From positions 1-64,000 of the forward strand of contig LLCB01000023.1 in NCBI GenBank assembly GCA_001414345.1: DNA of 64,000 nucleotides, in the 5' to 3' direction. How positions within the stretch are numbered: position 1 is the first letter of the stretch; every line of letters begins with the position of its first letter. Under the pieces are notes generated by a model. It saw only the letters and a program-made list of their open reading frames with translations, made no database searches and was not told the origin of the DNA. The DNA is from Hymenoscyphus infarciens (lineage: Eukaryota > Ascomycota > Leotiomycetes > Helotiales > Helotiaceae). Shown piece by piece: positions 12,234 through 24,260 of the stretch. The position numbers and the translations under genes were made by a program.

Positions 12234-13100
12234 GGTGATATCACCGGTAGCATATTAAGAGAGTCTATAACATTTATTATATTATATTAAGTAATACTAG
12301 ATTTCTAATAAGTACTAATAATATATTAATTCTTATTACTAAGGCTTTACTAAGGCTTTACTAAGGCCTAGAAAAATGTAAATCTAGTCTACTAGCTAAT
12401 AGAATCGCTTTATTATAGTATTTTAAGATTAATTCTAATATCTCTAAGTACTACTAGTTTAGTCTAGAAATTTTTATATTAATAACCTTATTTACTATAA
12501 TAAGCCTCTTAATATACTACTATTTATCTCTTAGTCTAATCTCTTTAAAGAAACCTCTAGAAGAATAAGAAATTTTACTAAAAAGAGCTTAAGTTCTATA
12601 ATAATAGTAGATAAGCTAACTCTTCTACTATAATAATAAAAGCCTATATCTAAAATTAAGCTTTTAAGAGCTTTCTTTTTTTATAACCTAAAGCTACTAT
12701 ACTTATACTATATAATAGATAATATTTATATTATAAGAAGTTAGAGAAGAGCTTTACTTTTTTAAAAGAGATTAATTAAATAGTTATTTTAATAAGAAAC
12801 TATAATAGATATTATCTCTAGGAATACTTAAGAACACTACTTTTAAAAGAGGTACTTAAATTATTTAAAGTTACTTAAAAAGCGTCTAAATTAATATTTA
12901 AAACACTAGTTAGTATATATATATAGTAAACGTTTTTAACTATTATTATTAGACTTTATTATTAAGAATAATCTCTCTTTTAACCTAGTTACTTAGCTAG
13001 AAAAAGTAAAAGAGAAAAATAAAGCTAATTCTAGTAGTAGGGATAAAGAGAGTATACTTAAAGAGCTATAAATAGCTTTAATTTTTCATTTTAACTCTTT
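12234..13100. mobile_element. AT-rich element, copy C (right end not found)
   Basis: Starts AGACTTAGGCGGTGATAT, followed by a sequence closely matching the left end of copy B (6286 onward). It continues through about 870 bp of extremely AT-rich sequence with no open frame. No matching right terminal repeat is visible, so the copy is truncated or mutated past recognition. The right boundary is set only by the change in composition. Being longer than A and B, it may descend from a fuller version of the family. Confidence 0.55.
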
Positions 13101-13766
13101 TTTTAATTGTAAACTTTTACTCTAAATTCAATTTTTTGAAAGAAATCATCATTTATTTACTCTTTGGTATACTTTAGTAAGGATTTTCATGAATATTTGA
13201 ATTTGAAAGTTTATGATTAAAAATTTGTAAGTAGTAGCTCTATCTGCTTATGTCCGTTCCGTAGCTTAGCCAAAAAAGGGACCCACATAGGTCGAAGGGA
13301 TATCTTATATTTGCAAATAAGCATCTTAGCACTCGAACACCAGAGGATACTGTCTACCCGTAATTTCGCTTGCGAGCGTTACCTTTGTTACTTCTAATGC
13401 TCCGCGTTGACCTGGGTCCGCGAAATCTTTTTGCCTTTTTTTAATTTTTTTGATTAACCCTCGACTCCAGTACTTATTACTTAGCTATCTAGTTTTGGCT
13501 CTTTCTATTTCACTAGAAGAATCAAATGGCCAACTGTCCTGAAAACACTCTAGCCCAAAGACGTTTTAGTCGTATTGATTGATAGCTAGATATCTGAACA
13601 AATTACGTTTCCGTCCACCGTCCTGTATATCTTTTATTGATGAAAGTTTAAAATTCAGACCCTACTTTAGATTCGTTCTTTTAAAGTGATAGAACCATGA
13701 AATCAAACCAAGAAAGTTAGGTAAGTTGATTGAAGGATTGTGATATTATCGGTTTTGATGTTATTG
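13101..13766. other. Intergenic spacer
   Basis: Normal-composition non-coding sequence between two mobile elements. No gene, RNA or repeat is recognised. Confidence 0.45.
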
Positions 13767-13774
13767 CAAGTTTC

Positions 13775-14101
13775 GGGTCCGATTATTTGGGCCACGAACG
13801 AGTATAACTTATGCACAAGGACTACTCTACAACCCACCATAACCTTATAACTTAATTTAATTCAAGCTTTAGTAAGCAACAACGCTTTAGAATTTTTAAA
13901 ACAGACAATATATTACAATGCATTGTCTTTATAGCTATATTATATTAATTAATAAAAACAAAAGGTTATTACGTCGAGAAGTTACAATAACTCCTCTATA
14001 GAGTTATAGCTACATAGTTGGTAGAGCAAAATATACCATAGCTAGCCGACTTTATCTGTACCTTCTACCAATTATAAAACGTGGCCCAAATAATCGTACC
14101 C
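13775..14101. mobile_element. 327-bp hAT-like MITE with 8-bp target-site duplication
   Basis: Terminal inverted repeats begin GGGTNCGATTATTTGGGCC (22 bp, one mismatch between ends). The 8-bp direct repeat CAAGTTTC flanks it exactly (13767-13774 and 14102-14109). An 8-bp duplication is the hallmark of hAT elements. The interior is AT-rich and has no coding capacity, so it is non-autonomous. The intact duplication and near-identical ends suggest a fairly recent insertion. Confidence 0.82.
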
Positions 14102-14454
14102 CAAGTTTCGTGGATTTATGTTGTTTTTTTAGGGGGTTTGGGAGAGGATGGTTTGGTGAATGGATGGACTTGGGAGGATTGGTTCCTACTTATACGAATC
14201 TCATTTTTCTTGGAAAAAACGAAGTAGATTAATTTAACAGTGAACACAACATGTACAAATTCAGTTCAACTTTTCGGGGACCAACTAACTTGTCCTGGTA
14301 GGACCCACGCTCTTTTCCTTGCGATTCACTTGCTGGTTCTTTCCTACCAACAAGACCTTTTGCCAATGAATGCTTGAGTTACTTGAAATTTGATGGCTTA
14401 CTGGTAGCTTACTCTTGACTTACTGGTGGCTCACTCATGGGTCACTCGCAATAC

Positions 14455-14665
14455 TTTTTGGCCCCCAGCATATATTGTTTATCGTACTGGCAGTTTTGCA
14501 GCTTACTCGCGACTTGATTTCGGCCCCCAACATTTGATGATTTACTCGCAGTTCACTCGTGGCTTACTCACAACATTTTTTGGCCCCCAATTTTTATTAG
14601 CTTACTGGTACTTTTGTAGTTTTTGGCCCATACGTTGATGGCTTACTCCCATTCTTGGCTCCCAA
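14455..14665. repeat. Decayed tandem repeat around TTTGGCCCCCAA
   Basis: The motif TTTGGCCCCCAA, or a one- to three-base variant, appears about five times (near 14457, 14520, 14579, 14620, 14654), spaced about 35-65 bp. Degenerate TTACTCGC/TTACTGGT phrases lie between copies. It lies just 3' of the alpha/beta hydrolase gene. An apparent 70-residue open frame across it only reflects the repeat. Confidence 0.55.
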
Positions 14666-14738
14666 TCTACTTTTTCCACACCGCAACTTTGAAATTCATC
14701 CTTATTGCAAAGTCAATTATGCTGAAACAAACCCCAAC

Positions 14739-15855
14739 TCACCAGCCCAATCTCTCCAATAAACCAGAAATCTCCTCCGCCACAAAAGAAGGATTATCTT
14801 CTTGTATGAAATGCCCACAACCCTTTGCGATAACGACACCTCTACTTTTCTCCGGGCTAGTGAGTATTTTGAGGTCTTGGTTGTAGGTTTGCCAGAAACT
14901 GATATATTGAGTCATTACTTGTTCTGCGAACTCTCGGATTCCGTGGAGGGGATTTGGAGTTGTGGTGAGAGCTAGAAGAAAAAGAAAGGAAGGAAACATA
15001 CTCATCAATAACCCGACTAACTCTCCTGTGAACCCCAATCTTTTCCCAGCTTCCCTCAATAAACACCTCAGAATCATGTCCAACAACAGTCAAGTCCACT
15101 TCCCCCTCCAATCTCGGTCCATCAGCTCTCGGTAGTAATTCCGGGCATCCTCTTCTATCAAGTCCCTCCCGGTTCGGGACATCGAAATCAAACATCCCCA
15201 CAAGAATATCCCTAGACTTCGTGTACTCCTCAAGTGTACAATCATCTCCCAGATACTTTTCCATGTGATCCTTGAAAGCTGCAGAGGATGGATGTGGTGT
15301 GATATCGGAGTAAGCTGTATTTGCTATATTTGAGTCTAAGAACAAGGCACCTGCGAGGGGGAAGCGGCGAGCGGGAGATTGGGCGTAGAGACGGAGGAGG
15401 GGGACACCTATGGAGGCTCCAATCATGAAGATTTCTGTATCCTGCTTTGAATTTCCCACTCCAAATCCATGTTTCCCGGTCATATGGGAGGAAACGACCA
15501 CCTGAAGAAGTTCTTCCAGATCCTTAACGACATCCTCAAATGTATGACCTTTTTCTCGTCCCGGGATTCCATCAAGTGGATCACGGGAAGTTGTGAGGCC
15601 TTGTCCAAAACGATCGTATTTCAAGATCGCTGGATGAGTGACATGTTTGGCGATGAGTAGGTTGATACTGGGAAGCCAAGACGAGGCAGGTAGACCTAGT
15701 CCGTTGAGGAATACGACAAGACTCTTGTCGGTTTTGTGATTTGATGATGAGGACGAGGATGGAATGAAGGTGTATGAGATTGGAGAGTTGGGTTTACTTG
15801 GTATGGTGAGGAAGGAGGGTGCTGGGACTGAGGGAGGTGGTAGAGAGGAGGACAT
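14739..15855 (-). CDS. Alpha/beta hydrolase fold protein
   Basis: Putative serine hydrolase of unknown substrate. Exons 15855-15002 and 14898-14739 give 337 aa. NGLGLPASSW (51-60) is the oxyanion-hole strand turn, YDRFGQG (80-86) follows, and the nucleophile elbow GASIG places the catalytic Ser at 148. The catalytic His lies in GCGHFIQEDNP (His314). The 103-nt intron was chosen because only the acceptor before TTTCTGGCAAACC restores the frame after the GTATGT donor; it makes RVIDDFWQTYNQDL. No signal peptide is seen; the N-terminus is Ser/Pro-rich, so it is likely cytosolic. The nearest general type is the fungal AB hydrolase-1 group (esterase or epoxide-hydrolase-like). Specificity cannot be inferred. 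Confidence 0.85.
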
Positions 15856-16381
15856 GCTGTAGGTGTTTGGTTTTAAACGAGTTCACGAAGGGCTGTTAGA
15901 GGAACAATAATCTTTGACTCTGGAATGGGATCGACGGAATTGGTTGAATGGTGGCAGTAACCAAGAAAGACTGTACACAACACAAGAAGGCCGAAGAAAC
16001 GGAGACTATAGTGCTAGCATAAGCAATAAGATTAACCTGAGCAGATGCAGTAGAAAAAGGACGTACTGTACATTAATAATAGAGGGAACGACTCTCCACT
16101 GCGGGGGATCAGCAAAGATTCTGGAAATCCGCTTACCCAAGGCTACCTTATGCGGGATGCCCCACACACTCACTAAACAACCACCAATGGATGAAGGTCC
16201 CTCAAGGCACACCCTCGCAAGAAAGTGATCAAAACATTGTCAATTCGTACTTTTAAGTACCTATCCATATACCTGCATCTCAGACTCCACTCTTTACAAA
16301 CCGCCAAAGGCAGTTGAACTCCAAATAAAGACCAACGCCATCCCAAATGCAATGATTTTCCCTTGCCAAAACCTATGTAAA
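15856..16381. other. Intergenic between two minus-strand genes
   Basis: Holds the hydrolase promoter and the nucleoporin 3' UTR. No further gene is seen. Confidence 0.5.
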
Positions 16382-18335
16382 TCAAAATTCCCAAGAACAC
16401 CATTCTACTTTTGGGGGTATCAAAGGTATAGCACCACCTGGAAACTTCCCTGTCGAATTCATCTCCTGATAAGCTAATTTGATGTTATCATCATAAAGCT
16501 CATCGTCCATCTGCGTGTCTAGGTAAGCACGTGGAGTTCCGGCTGGAAACCAAATTTTCGACCATGAACCATCCGGATTTCGTACACCCGCGCCTTTTTC
16601 TTCATCGTAGATAACTCGTTTCCCTTTGAACATTGTTAAATTTCCATTACCATCCTTGGAAGCATACGTTGTTATGTCCCGATGTGTTCCAGCTTGACCG
16701 TTTGCTACTGGTGCTCCTGCTACGAGCAAATTTGGACTGCCAAATGGCTGAGGTGGCGGAGGTTGAGTATTGAAGGGATTGGGCTGATTCGTGGATGGAT
16801 TTCCAAATGGATTGCTAGCTGCTGGGGCTGCTCCATTTGTAGGTTGTGAGGGTGCACCGAAGGGGTTGACGTGCGCCGGAGATGGCACTCCAAATGGTTG
16901 CTGGGTTGCTGCTGCAAATCCATTTGTTTGTGGATTGGATCCGAAGGGATTTGAAGTTGCTGGTTGCGAGGGGGCTCCGAATGGGTTGCTCGCTGCAGGC
17001 TGTGAAGGGGCTCCAAATTGATTGCTCACTGCTGGTTGAGAAGGGGCACCAAATGGATTGCTAGCCGCGGGTTGTGAGGGTGTTCCAAATGCAGAAGTTG
17101 TCGTTGGTTGACCACCAAATGGATTTGCTGCTGGCTGACCAAAAGGATTGCTAGCAGCCGGTACAGAGGGTTGTCCAAATGCACCTGAAGTGGTAGAAGG
17201 CGCCCCAAAAGGATTACTACTCGGAGCAGATGGCTGTCCAAATGCGCTCGGGGTACTCGAAGGAGCACCAAAAGGATTTGGTACCTGCCCTAATGAAGAT
17301 GGCTGTCCGAATGCACCGCCTTGGGCCCCTAACTGCGACGGTGCTCCAAAAGCTGAAGAGGGTGCTCCAAATGGAGATGGTTTCTGGCCCAAACTGGAGG
17401 GTTGTCCAAAGGGGGAAGCTGTCTGTCCTAGAGCTGAAGGTTGTCCAAATGGATTTGGTGTTTGTCCAAGACTTGAGGGCTGACCAAACGGAGAAGGTTG
17501 TCCAAATGGTGTAGGCTTTTGTCCCAAACTTGATGGCTGCCCAAATGCGCCCGATGGTGCCCCAAATGCTGATGGTTGAGAAGGCGCCCCAAACGCACCA
17601 GTAGTCGCAATTGCGCTATTGATCGGATTTGCCTGTGTGGCTCCTGTTGATTCTTTCAATTTATCGAGCCGATTCGGGTGCTTTTTCCCCTCCTCTATGA
17701 TCCAATTTATTGCTCCGTCCACATTATTGAGAATTGTTTGTATCTGCTGTTCGGATGCGTCGTGTAGGTTTTTGGCTTCTTGAAACTAGTATAAATTAGT
17801 ATCATGAACTTCTTAATGGGCAGAAAGGGCCTTACAGCTTGTTCTGGGATTCCTGCCGCTGCCGCAATATAATGCTGCAACCTCATTTCCTCAAAACTCT
17901 TCTCTCGGGCTTCCCCTCCAAACAGCTGCGCGGGGGCATATTTCCCAGGGCCGTAGGCAGACAATATCCATTGCGGTCGTTCTGACGCCAAGTCCGTTAT
18001 GATTTGATCCTTATCCAGACTGTATGGTAACTCGTTTCTTCCTCCAAATGATGGTTGTGAAGCTTCCGGGCGTCAGCAGATTCGGGGGCAAAGAGGGGAG
18101 ATCCGTACGTCTACTCTGAAAGCTCTGGCTTTGGGTTTGGTAACCATTTCCTTGATAGGCATTATTGCGTGGAGGAGGCGCAAAGCGGTTGTTTGTCTGG
18201 CCTCCACTGAATTCGTGCAAGAAAGTGCATCTGTCTGCGATAATTCTTTAGCGTCCATGTCTCCAGAGAGGGATCCCCAAGCATACCTCCGTTTCTGCAG
18301 TTCCCTTGCTGCCAGAATCTACAAGGAGCAGGCAT
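16382..18335 (-). CDS. CCCH zinc-finger FG nucleoporin, AMO1/Nup42-like
   Basis: Nuclear-pore protein of the Nup42/NUPL2 (CG1) family, on the cytoplasmic side and linked to mRNA export; fungal members are called AMO1. Exons 18335-18287, 18234-18109, 18062-17836, 17785-16382 give 601 aa. The N-terminus is a CCCH finger, C-X7-C-X5-C-X3-H (C5, C13, C19, H23), assembled only after splicing a 49-nt first exon. Next is the conserved SERPQWILSAYGPGKYAP block, then about 275 residues of GAFGQPSSLGQ/NPFGAPSQP repeats (the FG region). A conserved C-terminal domain ends IPPKVEWCSWEF. Introns 1-3 are 52, 46 and 50 nt. All junction phases agree. The hydrolase lies downstream on the same strand. Confidence 0.9.
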
Positions 18336-19152
18336 TGTTCAAGTCGAGGTAATGAGTGTGTCTAGGTCTGGAGAAGCGCATTGCTAGATTTCATAGCAGC
18401 GTGAGTATTTGGGGGTTATGGCAGAAAGGGAGCAGGTTGAACCTAAAGCCGTGAATGCAAAAGGCAGTGGGAGAAGTCTGGAGCTTCAAGCTCGCAGGTG
18501 GTGAATCTGGGGGGGGGGGGTAGAATGGTGTTGAAGCAAGGTGAGCGCGACGGATCGCGTCTTTTTCCCGCCCTGATTAGATAGCCGAGATTACAATAGT
18601 ACAGTCCAAAACCAACACAGTTCCCATCATATTATTTTAGTATATTTAAGAGCGAATTCCAATCATACTCTTATTGATTCAGTATGTAGTGAAAGAGAAG
18701 TTGCTTTTGTGGACGGCACAAAGACCATCTATTAATGGCTTTGTACGCCTTATTCACCAGTTACTGTCTAGAAAAATACCAGATTTTCACTGTAAATCGT
18801 TGACTTGGTCTTGAACTCTGTTAGACTACTTTGATTATTTGAAATTTTCTCACTTGACTAACTTAAATAAATATTTTCTAGATATACTAAATATTTAGCT
18901 AGTACTTTATCCTTTAGAAATCTTAGAACTTTGTGTAATTCACTTAATTACTTTAAATATCTCGAACAATCGAATATAATAGTTAAACTTACTAAACTCA
19001 CTCACTGCCCAATACTCTATAGTAGCAACATAATTGGTCGATTCCATAATTGGTGAATGAAGTATAGTCTTTCACTTATTTGCAAGCTTGTCAATGTAAC
19101 AGGGAAAATAACCTCACCTCGTCATTCAAATGGTATCTCTATTCACAACTAT
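18336..19152. other. Intergenic, nucleoporin promoter side and COG3 3' side
   Basis: Includes a run of ten G near 18511. The right half is AT-rich. No gene is recognised. Confidence 0.5.
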
Positions 19153-21596
19153 CTAGATCTCCTCCGCTCTAATCATCTTCCAAAGCGCTGCTCTCGTAGT
19201 CTCATCCTCAAAAACCCTCCTTAACAATCCATCCAACTCTTCCTCCACCTTCTCCCCCGCTGCCTTATTCTTCACATCCCCCAACCTCTTCTGCCAATGC
19301 TTCGTAAATGCCGTAATCTGCTGAACAAGAACCTTCTCCAACTCCTTTCTCGCATCCAAAAGATGATCCACAACCGCTGGCAATAACTTTCCCTTCAAAA
19401 GGGGTGTGAAATAAGCCAGTGGATTGAAAAGTTGTCTTCTATCTTGGAGTTCTTTGATTGTATCCCAGATGGGGGAGAAGTCGAATTCGGCGGATTGACG
19501 GATGGAATCGGGAATTTCGTGGGTCATGAAGAGGTTTTCAATTAACATGAGGTTTTTTATTAGGAAGAGTTGGGCGTCCATTATTGTGGAATTGCGCTTG
19601 ATGATTGTTGCTGCTTTTTGGAGGGATTCGGTTGCTTGATGGACGATTTCGTAGAGTACATCTCCGGTTCTCTGGAGATTTCATTAGCATTATTTCAGAG
19701 AGCGGTATGAGTTAAACTTACTGGTCTGTCGAAAACCCGGTCATTATACATAACCAACAACTTGACCGCTGTCTTGACCGTTGGGTAGGCATTCGCCATT
19801 CCTGGAGTCACAAAACTGTGGTTCCCTTCACTTGAGTCCCCCTCGGTGACCACGGTCTTTGCAGATGCTTTTGAATCACTGGTACCGGGTCTGGCCGTAG
19901 TATCAGTAACTCGCAAGTCATCTGGTGATGGCTTGAAATGCTCGATGGCGGCTGCGGCTTTGAGAAACAAGCCATCAGACAACGGCCACAGGTGCTTCTC
20001 AAGTAAAACATGAGCTGTAAGCCGCTGAGCATCACGCTTCCTGTCAGTCTCAAACTCCCCATCATTGGAGGTGAGATAAGTTGCTTCCAACCAACTGATG
20101 AGATTGCAAGCCCGTGTCAAATCTCCATTACTGAGGTATGGCGTGAGGAAGGTATGTAAAGTCGCAAGATGAGAGAAGCGATTCTGTTCAATCTTTTCAG
20201 CCAGTTCGCCGTCCTTGTTCCAAGAAACACCATCTTGGAAGAAATTCTCCGCAAGGGTAAGCTCATTATGGCATATCTCGAAGACATACGATACAGCTCT
20301 CCGCGCGAAAGACTTGAAGTCCTTTTCAGGGTTCGTCTCGCCAGCAGCAAATTTCTTGAGCTTGGCAAGTACCAATGGACCAACTGGCTCCCGGTTCCTG
20401 ATGTAATTGTCCACCAACTGCCTGTAAAACTCTTGCCACTGTGGAACATAAACACTTTGGGTTTTGCCAACAGATGAAAATTCGCCGGTTCTCAATAGCT
20501 TCTCGACCGGTGAGCCAAGATCGCTGACAATGGTTTCGTATTTTCCGTAAAGCAAAATGTACTCCACTGTGTCTGTATTCTCTTTAGTCCGAAGCTGCTT
20601 AGTTACATCATCTGTTACCTCCTTTAGAGACGAAGAGACTGCCGTTTGAACTAGGTTGAGTGCTCTTTCGAGGAGAGATGTGTACCTCGTTTTGTAAGTG
20701 ACCGAGTCCCGATAAAGTGGCTATCATGTGTCAGTATTTCTCTCACACACTATACGGTGAATACGGGTTGAAACTTACATGCTGATCCATGAAATCAATA
20801 CAGGTATTTAAATTGACCAACATATCCAAGAAATCATCACTCCTAATCAACCTCGAGGCTCCAGGAGCATTCAACCTTCTGGTAAGCGGTTCAAGATATG
20901 CATAATACTGCAAATCCGTTCCAACCTCATCTGCCAGATCTCTCAGCCGTTTCTGCTCAGCCAATAAATCCTCACATTGGCTTTGGAAAGCCGTGGTCTC
21001 TGACTCAACAGCTTTGAAAGACTCAGATAACGTGGCGAGTAAATCCAATGCAGAAGTCGTGTCTTTGAGAAGAGTATCGAGATGGCGCTCTGAGAGAGCA
21101 AGCTGGTCTCTGTAAAGTCTTTGAGATAGATTAGCTTGAAGAGCTTTGAAGGGAGAGGGGAGTCTTACTGGTATTCCTCGTGACTTGCGTCTAGAAGGTC
21201 ATCTTCACATTCTTCATACCAATTCTCGAGAAACACATTTTCGGTTTTCTCATTGAAGAACTCTGCTGTTTCGGCCCCTTTCTTCTCTTCGGGCTCTTTT
21301 TTGAGATGACCGAAGGTAATTTCATAGAAATCGCTGTAAGATTTGGCTCTTCTTGCCAAGGTAGCTTGGGGAGGTCCTGAGTCTGGGGGACCTTCGAACA
21401 ACTCCAGAATCGGATCAGAAGGTTCTGAAATCTGGTTATTTCCCTATCAAGCCGTCAGTAGATTTTTCTTGAACAAGTAGGAACGACGCACATTTGTTTG
21501 GTTCAAGAGCGATTGCCGGCGACGATGCTTCTGGGAGGAAGGCTCATCTTTTCGACTTGTCTCGGGCACATAACTGTACCATGAATCTTCATACAT
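19153..21596 (-). CDS. COG3: Conserved oligomeric Golgi complex subunit 3 (COG3/Sec34)
   Basis: Lobe-A subunit of the COG tethering complex, which acts in retrograde vesicle transport within the Golgi. Exons 21596-21492, 21443-21169, 21109-20779, 20720-19722, 19671-19153 give 742 aa. The start MYEDSWYSYVPETS and the block YSDFYEITFGHLKKE are typical of fungal COG3. A helical N-terminal region includes the conserved YYAYLEPLTRRLN stretch and the DFLDMLVNLNTCIDFM segment of the Sec34 domain. The C-terminal half is helical and includes VEYILLYGKYETIVSDLG and DAQLFLIKNLMLIENL. Splice phases are 0, 2, 0, 0. It is divergent from the FMP25-like gene. Confidence 0.92.
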
Positions 21597-21879
21597 CCTG
21601 TTCGACGTACAGCTCAGGTTCGGAAGAGCAATATATGTCTTCGTCCCGAGTCGTAACTATTCGCAGCGTGTTATGTTCGGCATCGGACCGGACCTAAGCC
21701 GCACCAATAAGACTGCGATTACGGTGATCCAAAGAAACCCGGTGCGCAATTATCCATCTCATCGTCATCGAGGACCCTGAATGAGACAATGGAAATTTAA
21801 GAACCAATTCATTAGGTATGTTCCGTCTAAATGGAATCTCACTACCAAAAACACCAACTAATAAACTTAGACCTCCAAA
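21597..21879. promoter_or_regulatory. Shared divergent promoter region, COG3 / FMP25-like
   Basis: Only 283 bp separate the two start codons, so the genes must share or interleave promoter elements. No defined motif is claimed. Confidence 0.5.
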
Positions 21880-23628
21880 ATGATACAATCAAGGAACCTT
21901 TACCGGACATCTCAAATCATCCACCACGCCACCAAATCAGCTCACACCTTCCAAAGAAGATGCTACACAAAACCCAATTCACGGGTAGCAGTAGCTAGCA
22001 AACGATCTTCACGACAAAGCCATGCCGCTCTGTTCCTCTCAATCACAGTCGGGGCAGGCTGTCTATACACGCTTGCCCCCCAACTGCACGCAGAGGAACT
22101 CCCCACCCCCGCCGAAATTACCTTCGAGAAACCCCGTCGAAAGGGTTCCTCACGAGAAGACAACAGAGACCTGATTTCCTCTCAGCATCTCCAAGTAAAG
22201 AAATCTTGGGAAAGCCCCGGTGTCTATGTATGGGGAAGTAATGTTGGTCGAGTTGTAGCCCCAGACTCAGAAGAAGCATTCATCAAAACACCTCGTCGAC
22301 TTCCCTTTTTTGAAGGGAAACTTATTAGAGATATCAAACTCGATAAATCATTCGGTGCTGCGATTGATGAGAGTGGGGATTTATTGCAATGGGGGAATGG
22401 TTTTTCCAGCTCTTCGCAGGGACCGACACCTACACTTGTAGGAAAAGATCTCGTCAAGATTTCGATTTCGAGGGACAGGATTATTGCCCTGGGCTCCAAT
22501 GGAACTGTCTACACCGTACCCGCAATCCAGTCTGATCAAGTTTCTGGTCCTAAGCCTTTGGAAAATAGCTGGATTCCATTTTGGAAAAGCAGGTCGGATA
22601 TCAGTTATCGAACCCTCAAACTTGGGAATATGTCCTGGGGTGAGACAGTATCAGATGTCCAAAGTGGTCTCGAGCATTGCCTTATCTTGACTTCAAAGGG
22701 TCGATTATTCTCTGCTGCTTCTGGGACGGAGGACTTCCCCTCGAAAGGACAACTCGGAGTTCCAGGTTTGACATGGTCGACGAGACCCACCGGCTCATAC
22801 GATCAACCGCATGAAATTAGCACCCTGAGAGGTTTTGAGATCGAGAAGATTGCAGCAGGAGATTACCACTCCCTCGCTCTCGACAACCAAGGTCGCGTCT
22901 TTGCATTTGGTGATAACTCTGTGGGACAACTTGGATTCGATGCAGATACTGAATCATCAATCATTGATGCTCCGTCTCTACTCCCAATCGATAGGTTATA
23001 CAAAGGCACCAACCAAAGACCTAAAGTCACAAATATTGCCGCCGGAGGAGTGAACAGTTATTTCACGATAGATGCCACCCGAATAGCCGGTCAAGGAGAA
23101 GATGACCCCAAAGGCCTAGGAAAAATCACAGCCGATACTTGGGCATCAGGTCAAGGAATATTCGGTGGTCTCGGGAACGGAAGATGGACTCATATTCAAG
23201 GAACCCCGACAAAAATCAAGGCATTATCTGGTCTCTTCGAGTACGATGAGATCAAAAACAAGGTCATTCCTATCAGATTGGCACGTTTATCAGTTGGGGC
23301 TACCCATTCAGCTGCTGTAATGAACAATGTGGTTCATGTCGGCGCTACTTCTCGGAGTTCAGAGAACGACACAAATTGGGGGGCAGATGTTCTCTGGTGG
23401 GGAGGAAATGAGTTCTACCAACTTGGAACTGGGAAGCGAAACAATGTGAGCAATCCCGTCTACATTGCACCTCTCGATGTCGAAGCAGATAAAGAGAAGG
23501 GAAGGAGAGAGGAACATCGATTCCAGATTACTCCTAGGAACAAGATCAAGTTCAAGGGAAGAAATGTCAGTATGGAACAAAGGATTGAGTGTGGGAGAGG
23601 AGTCACGGCTGTTTACTCGGGAATATGA
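21880..23628 (+). CDS. FMP25-like mitochondrial RCC1-repeat protein
   Basis: Intronless, 582 aa. The first ~45 residues are basic, lack acidic residues and contain RRCYT, as a mitochondrial presequence would. A hydrophobic segment at about 49-66 (AALFLSITVGAGCLYTLA) suggests an inner-membrane anchor. The rest carries RCC1-type repeats: WGNGFSSSSQGP, SDVQSGLEHCLIL, IAAGDYHSLALDNQGRVFAF with GDNSVGQLG, and WWGGNEFYQLGTG. The architecture matches yeast Fmp25, which is implicated in respiratory complex III assembly; the same role here is inferred. The ATG at 21880 is the first in frame and starts the presequence. Confidence 0.87.
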   Translation: MIQSRNLYRTSQIIHHATKSAHTFQRRCYTKPNSRVAVASKRSSRQSHAALFLSITVGAGCLYTLAPQLHAEELPTPAEITFEKPRRKGSSREDNRDLISSQHLQVKKSWESPGVYVWGSNVGRVVAPDSEEAFIKTPRRLPFFEGKLIRDIKLDKSFGAAIDESGDLLQWGNGFSSSSQGPTPTLVGKDLVKISISRDRIIALGSNGTVYTVPAIQSDQVSGPKPLENSWIPFWKSRSDISYRTLKLGNMSWGETVSDVQSGLEHCLILTSKGRLFSAASGTEDFPSKGQLGVPGLTWSTRPTGSYDQPHEISTLRGFEIEKIAAGDYHSLALDNQGRVFAFGDNSVGQLGFDADTESSIIDAPSLLPIDRLYKGTNQRPKVTNIAAGGVNSYFTIDATRIAGQGEDDPKGLGKITADTWASGQGIFGGLGNGRWTHIQGTPTKIKALSGLFEYDEIKNKVIPIRLARLSVGATHSAAVMNNVVHVGATSRSSENDTNWGADVLWWGGNEFYQLGTGKRNNVSNPVYIAPLDVEADKEKGRREEHRFQITPRNKIKFKGRNVSMEQRIECGRGVTAVYSGI

Positions 23629-24260
23629 GACGACGATGAAATGAACTTTAGAGTACTTGTAATTGTTTGTATTTTTAGTAAGATATGGGTCGGGTAAAGA
23701 AAAAGGGCACTCTGGCTTTGTGACACAACTCAATCATTCTCCAATTGGCATTGATGCGGCGGGTAGCTAGAAAGCATTCGCAGAGTCAAACTCAACACCA
23801 CCAAGTTTCCACCCCAGTATGCCCGGCGTGATTCCATCAGGATTATTTGTATCGTTTTGAAATGTAGGGAGCTACAACCACCCGAGCGAAGTTGAGGAAT
23901 CGCACGAGTTTATTCTCAAGAACATCCCACCGTCTCTACACCCCAAACTGGCCCTAATATATTTTGCGAATGACGGACCAGCCGCGGTGTAGTAGTAATC
24001 TCCCTCCACTTCAGGAACCGTAATAGCTTGGAGTAACAGCGCTAGACGGGCAGTATGGGAGGTAAAAAAAAGTAAGAAAGGGAAGAGGGGGGAAGAAAAT
24101 ATACCACAAGCTGAAAACATTTCGGCAATGGTTCACTCTCGCAAGAATATCTGAACGTCGAATGCGTTCGTGGAAAAGCAAGCCCCTTTTTATTCGATGC
24201 TAGCTTCGATAATACATCCCAGTTTCCATGACGCCCATCAAATTATTATGATCCTATCCT
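23629..24260. other. Intergenic between convergent genes
   Basis: 3' UTRs of the FMP25-like gene and RPS26. An open frame at 23872-24120 (-) has no recognisable features and is not called. Confidence 0.5.

Noticed and set aside
14426..14886. Plus-strand open frames of 70 and 87 residues
   Set aside because: They run through the decayed GGCCCCCAA repeat and into the hydrolase 3' end.
23872..24120. 82-residue minus-strand open frame with a hydrophobic start
   Set aside because: Lies in the 3' UTR side of convergent genes; no conserved feature.
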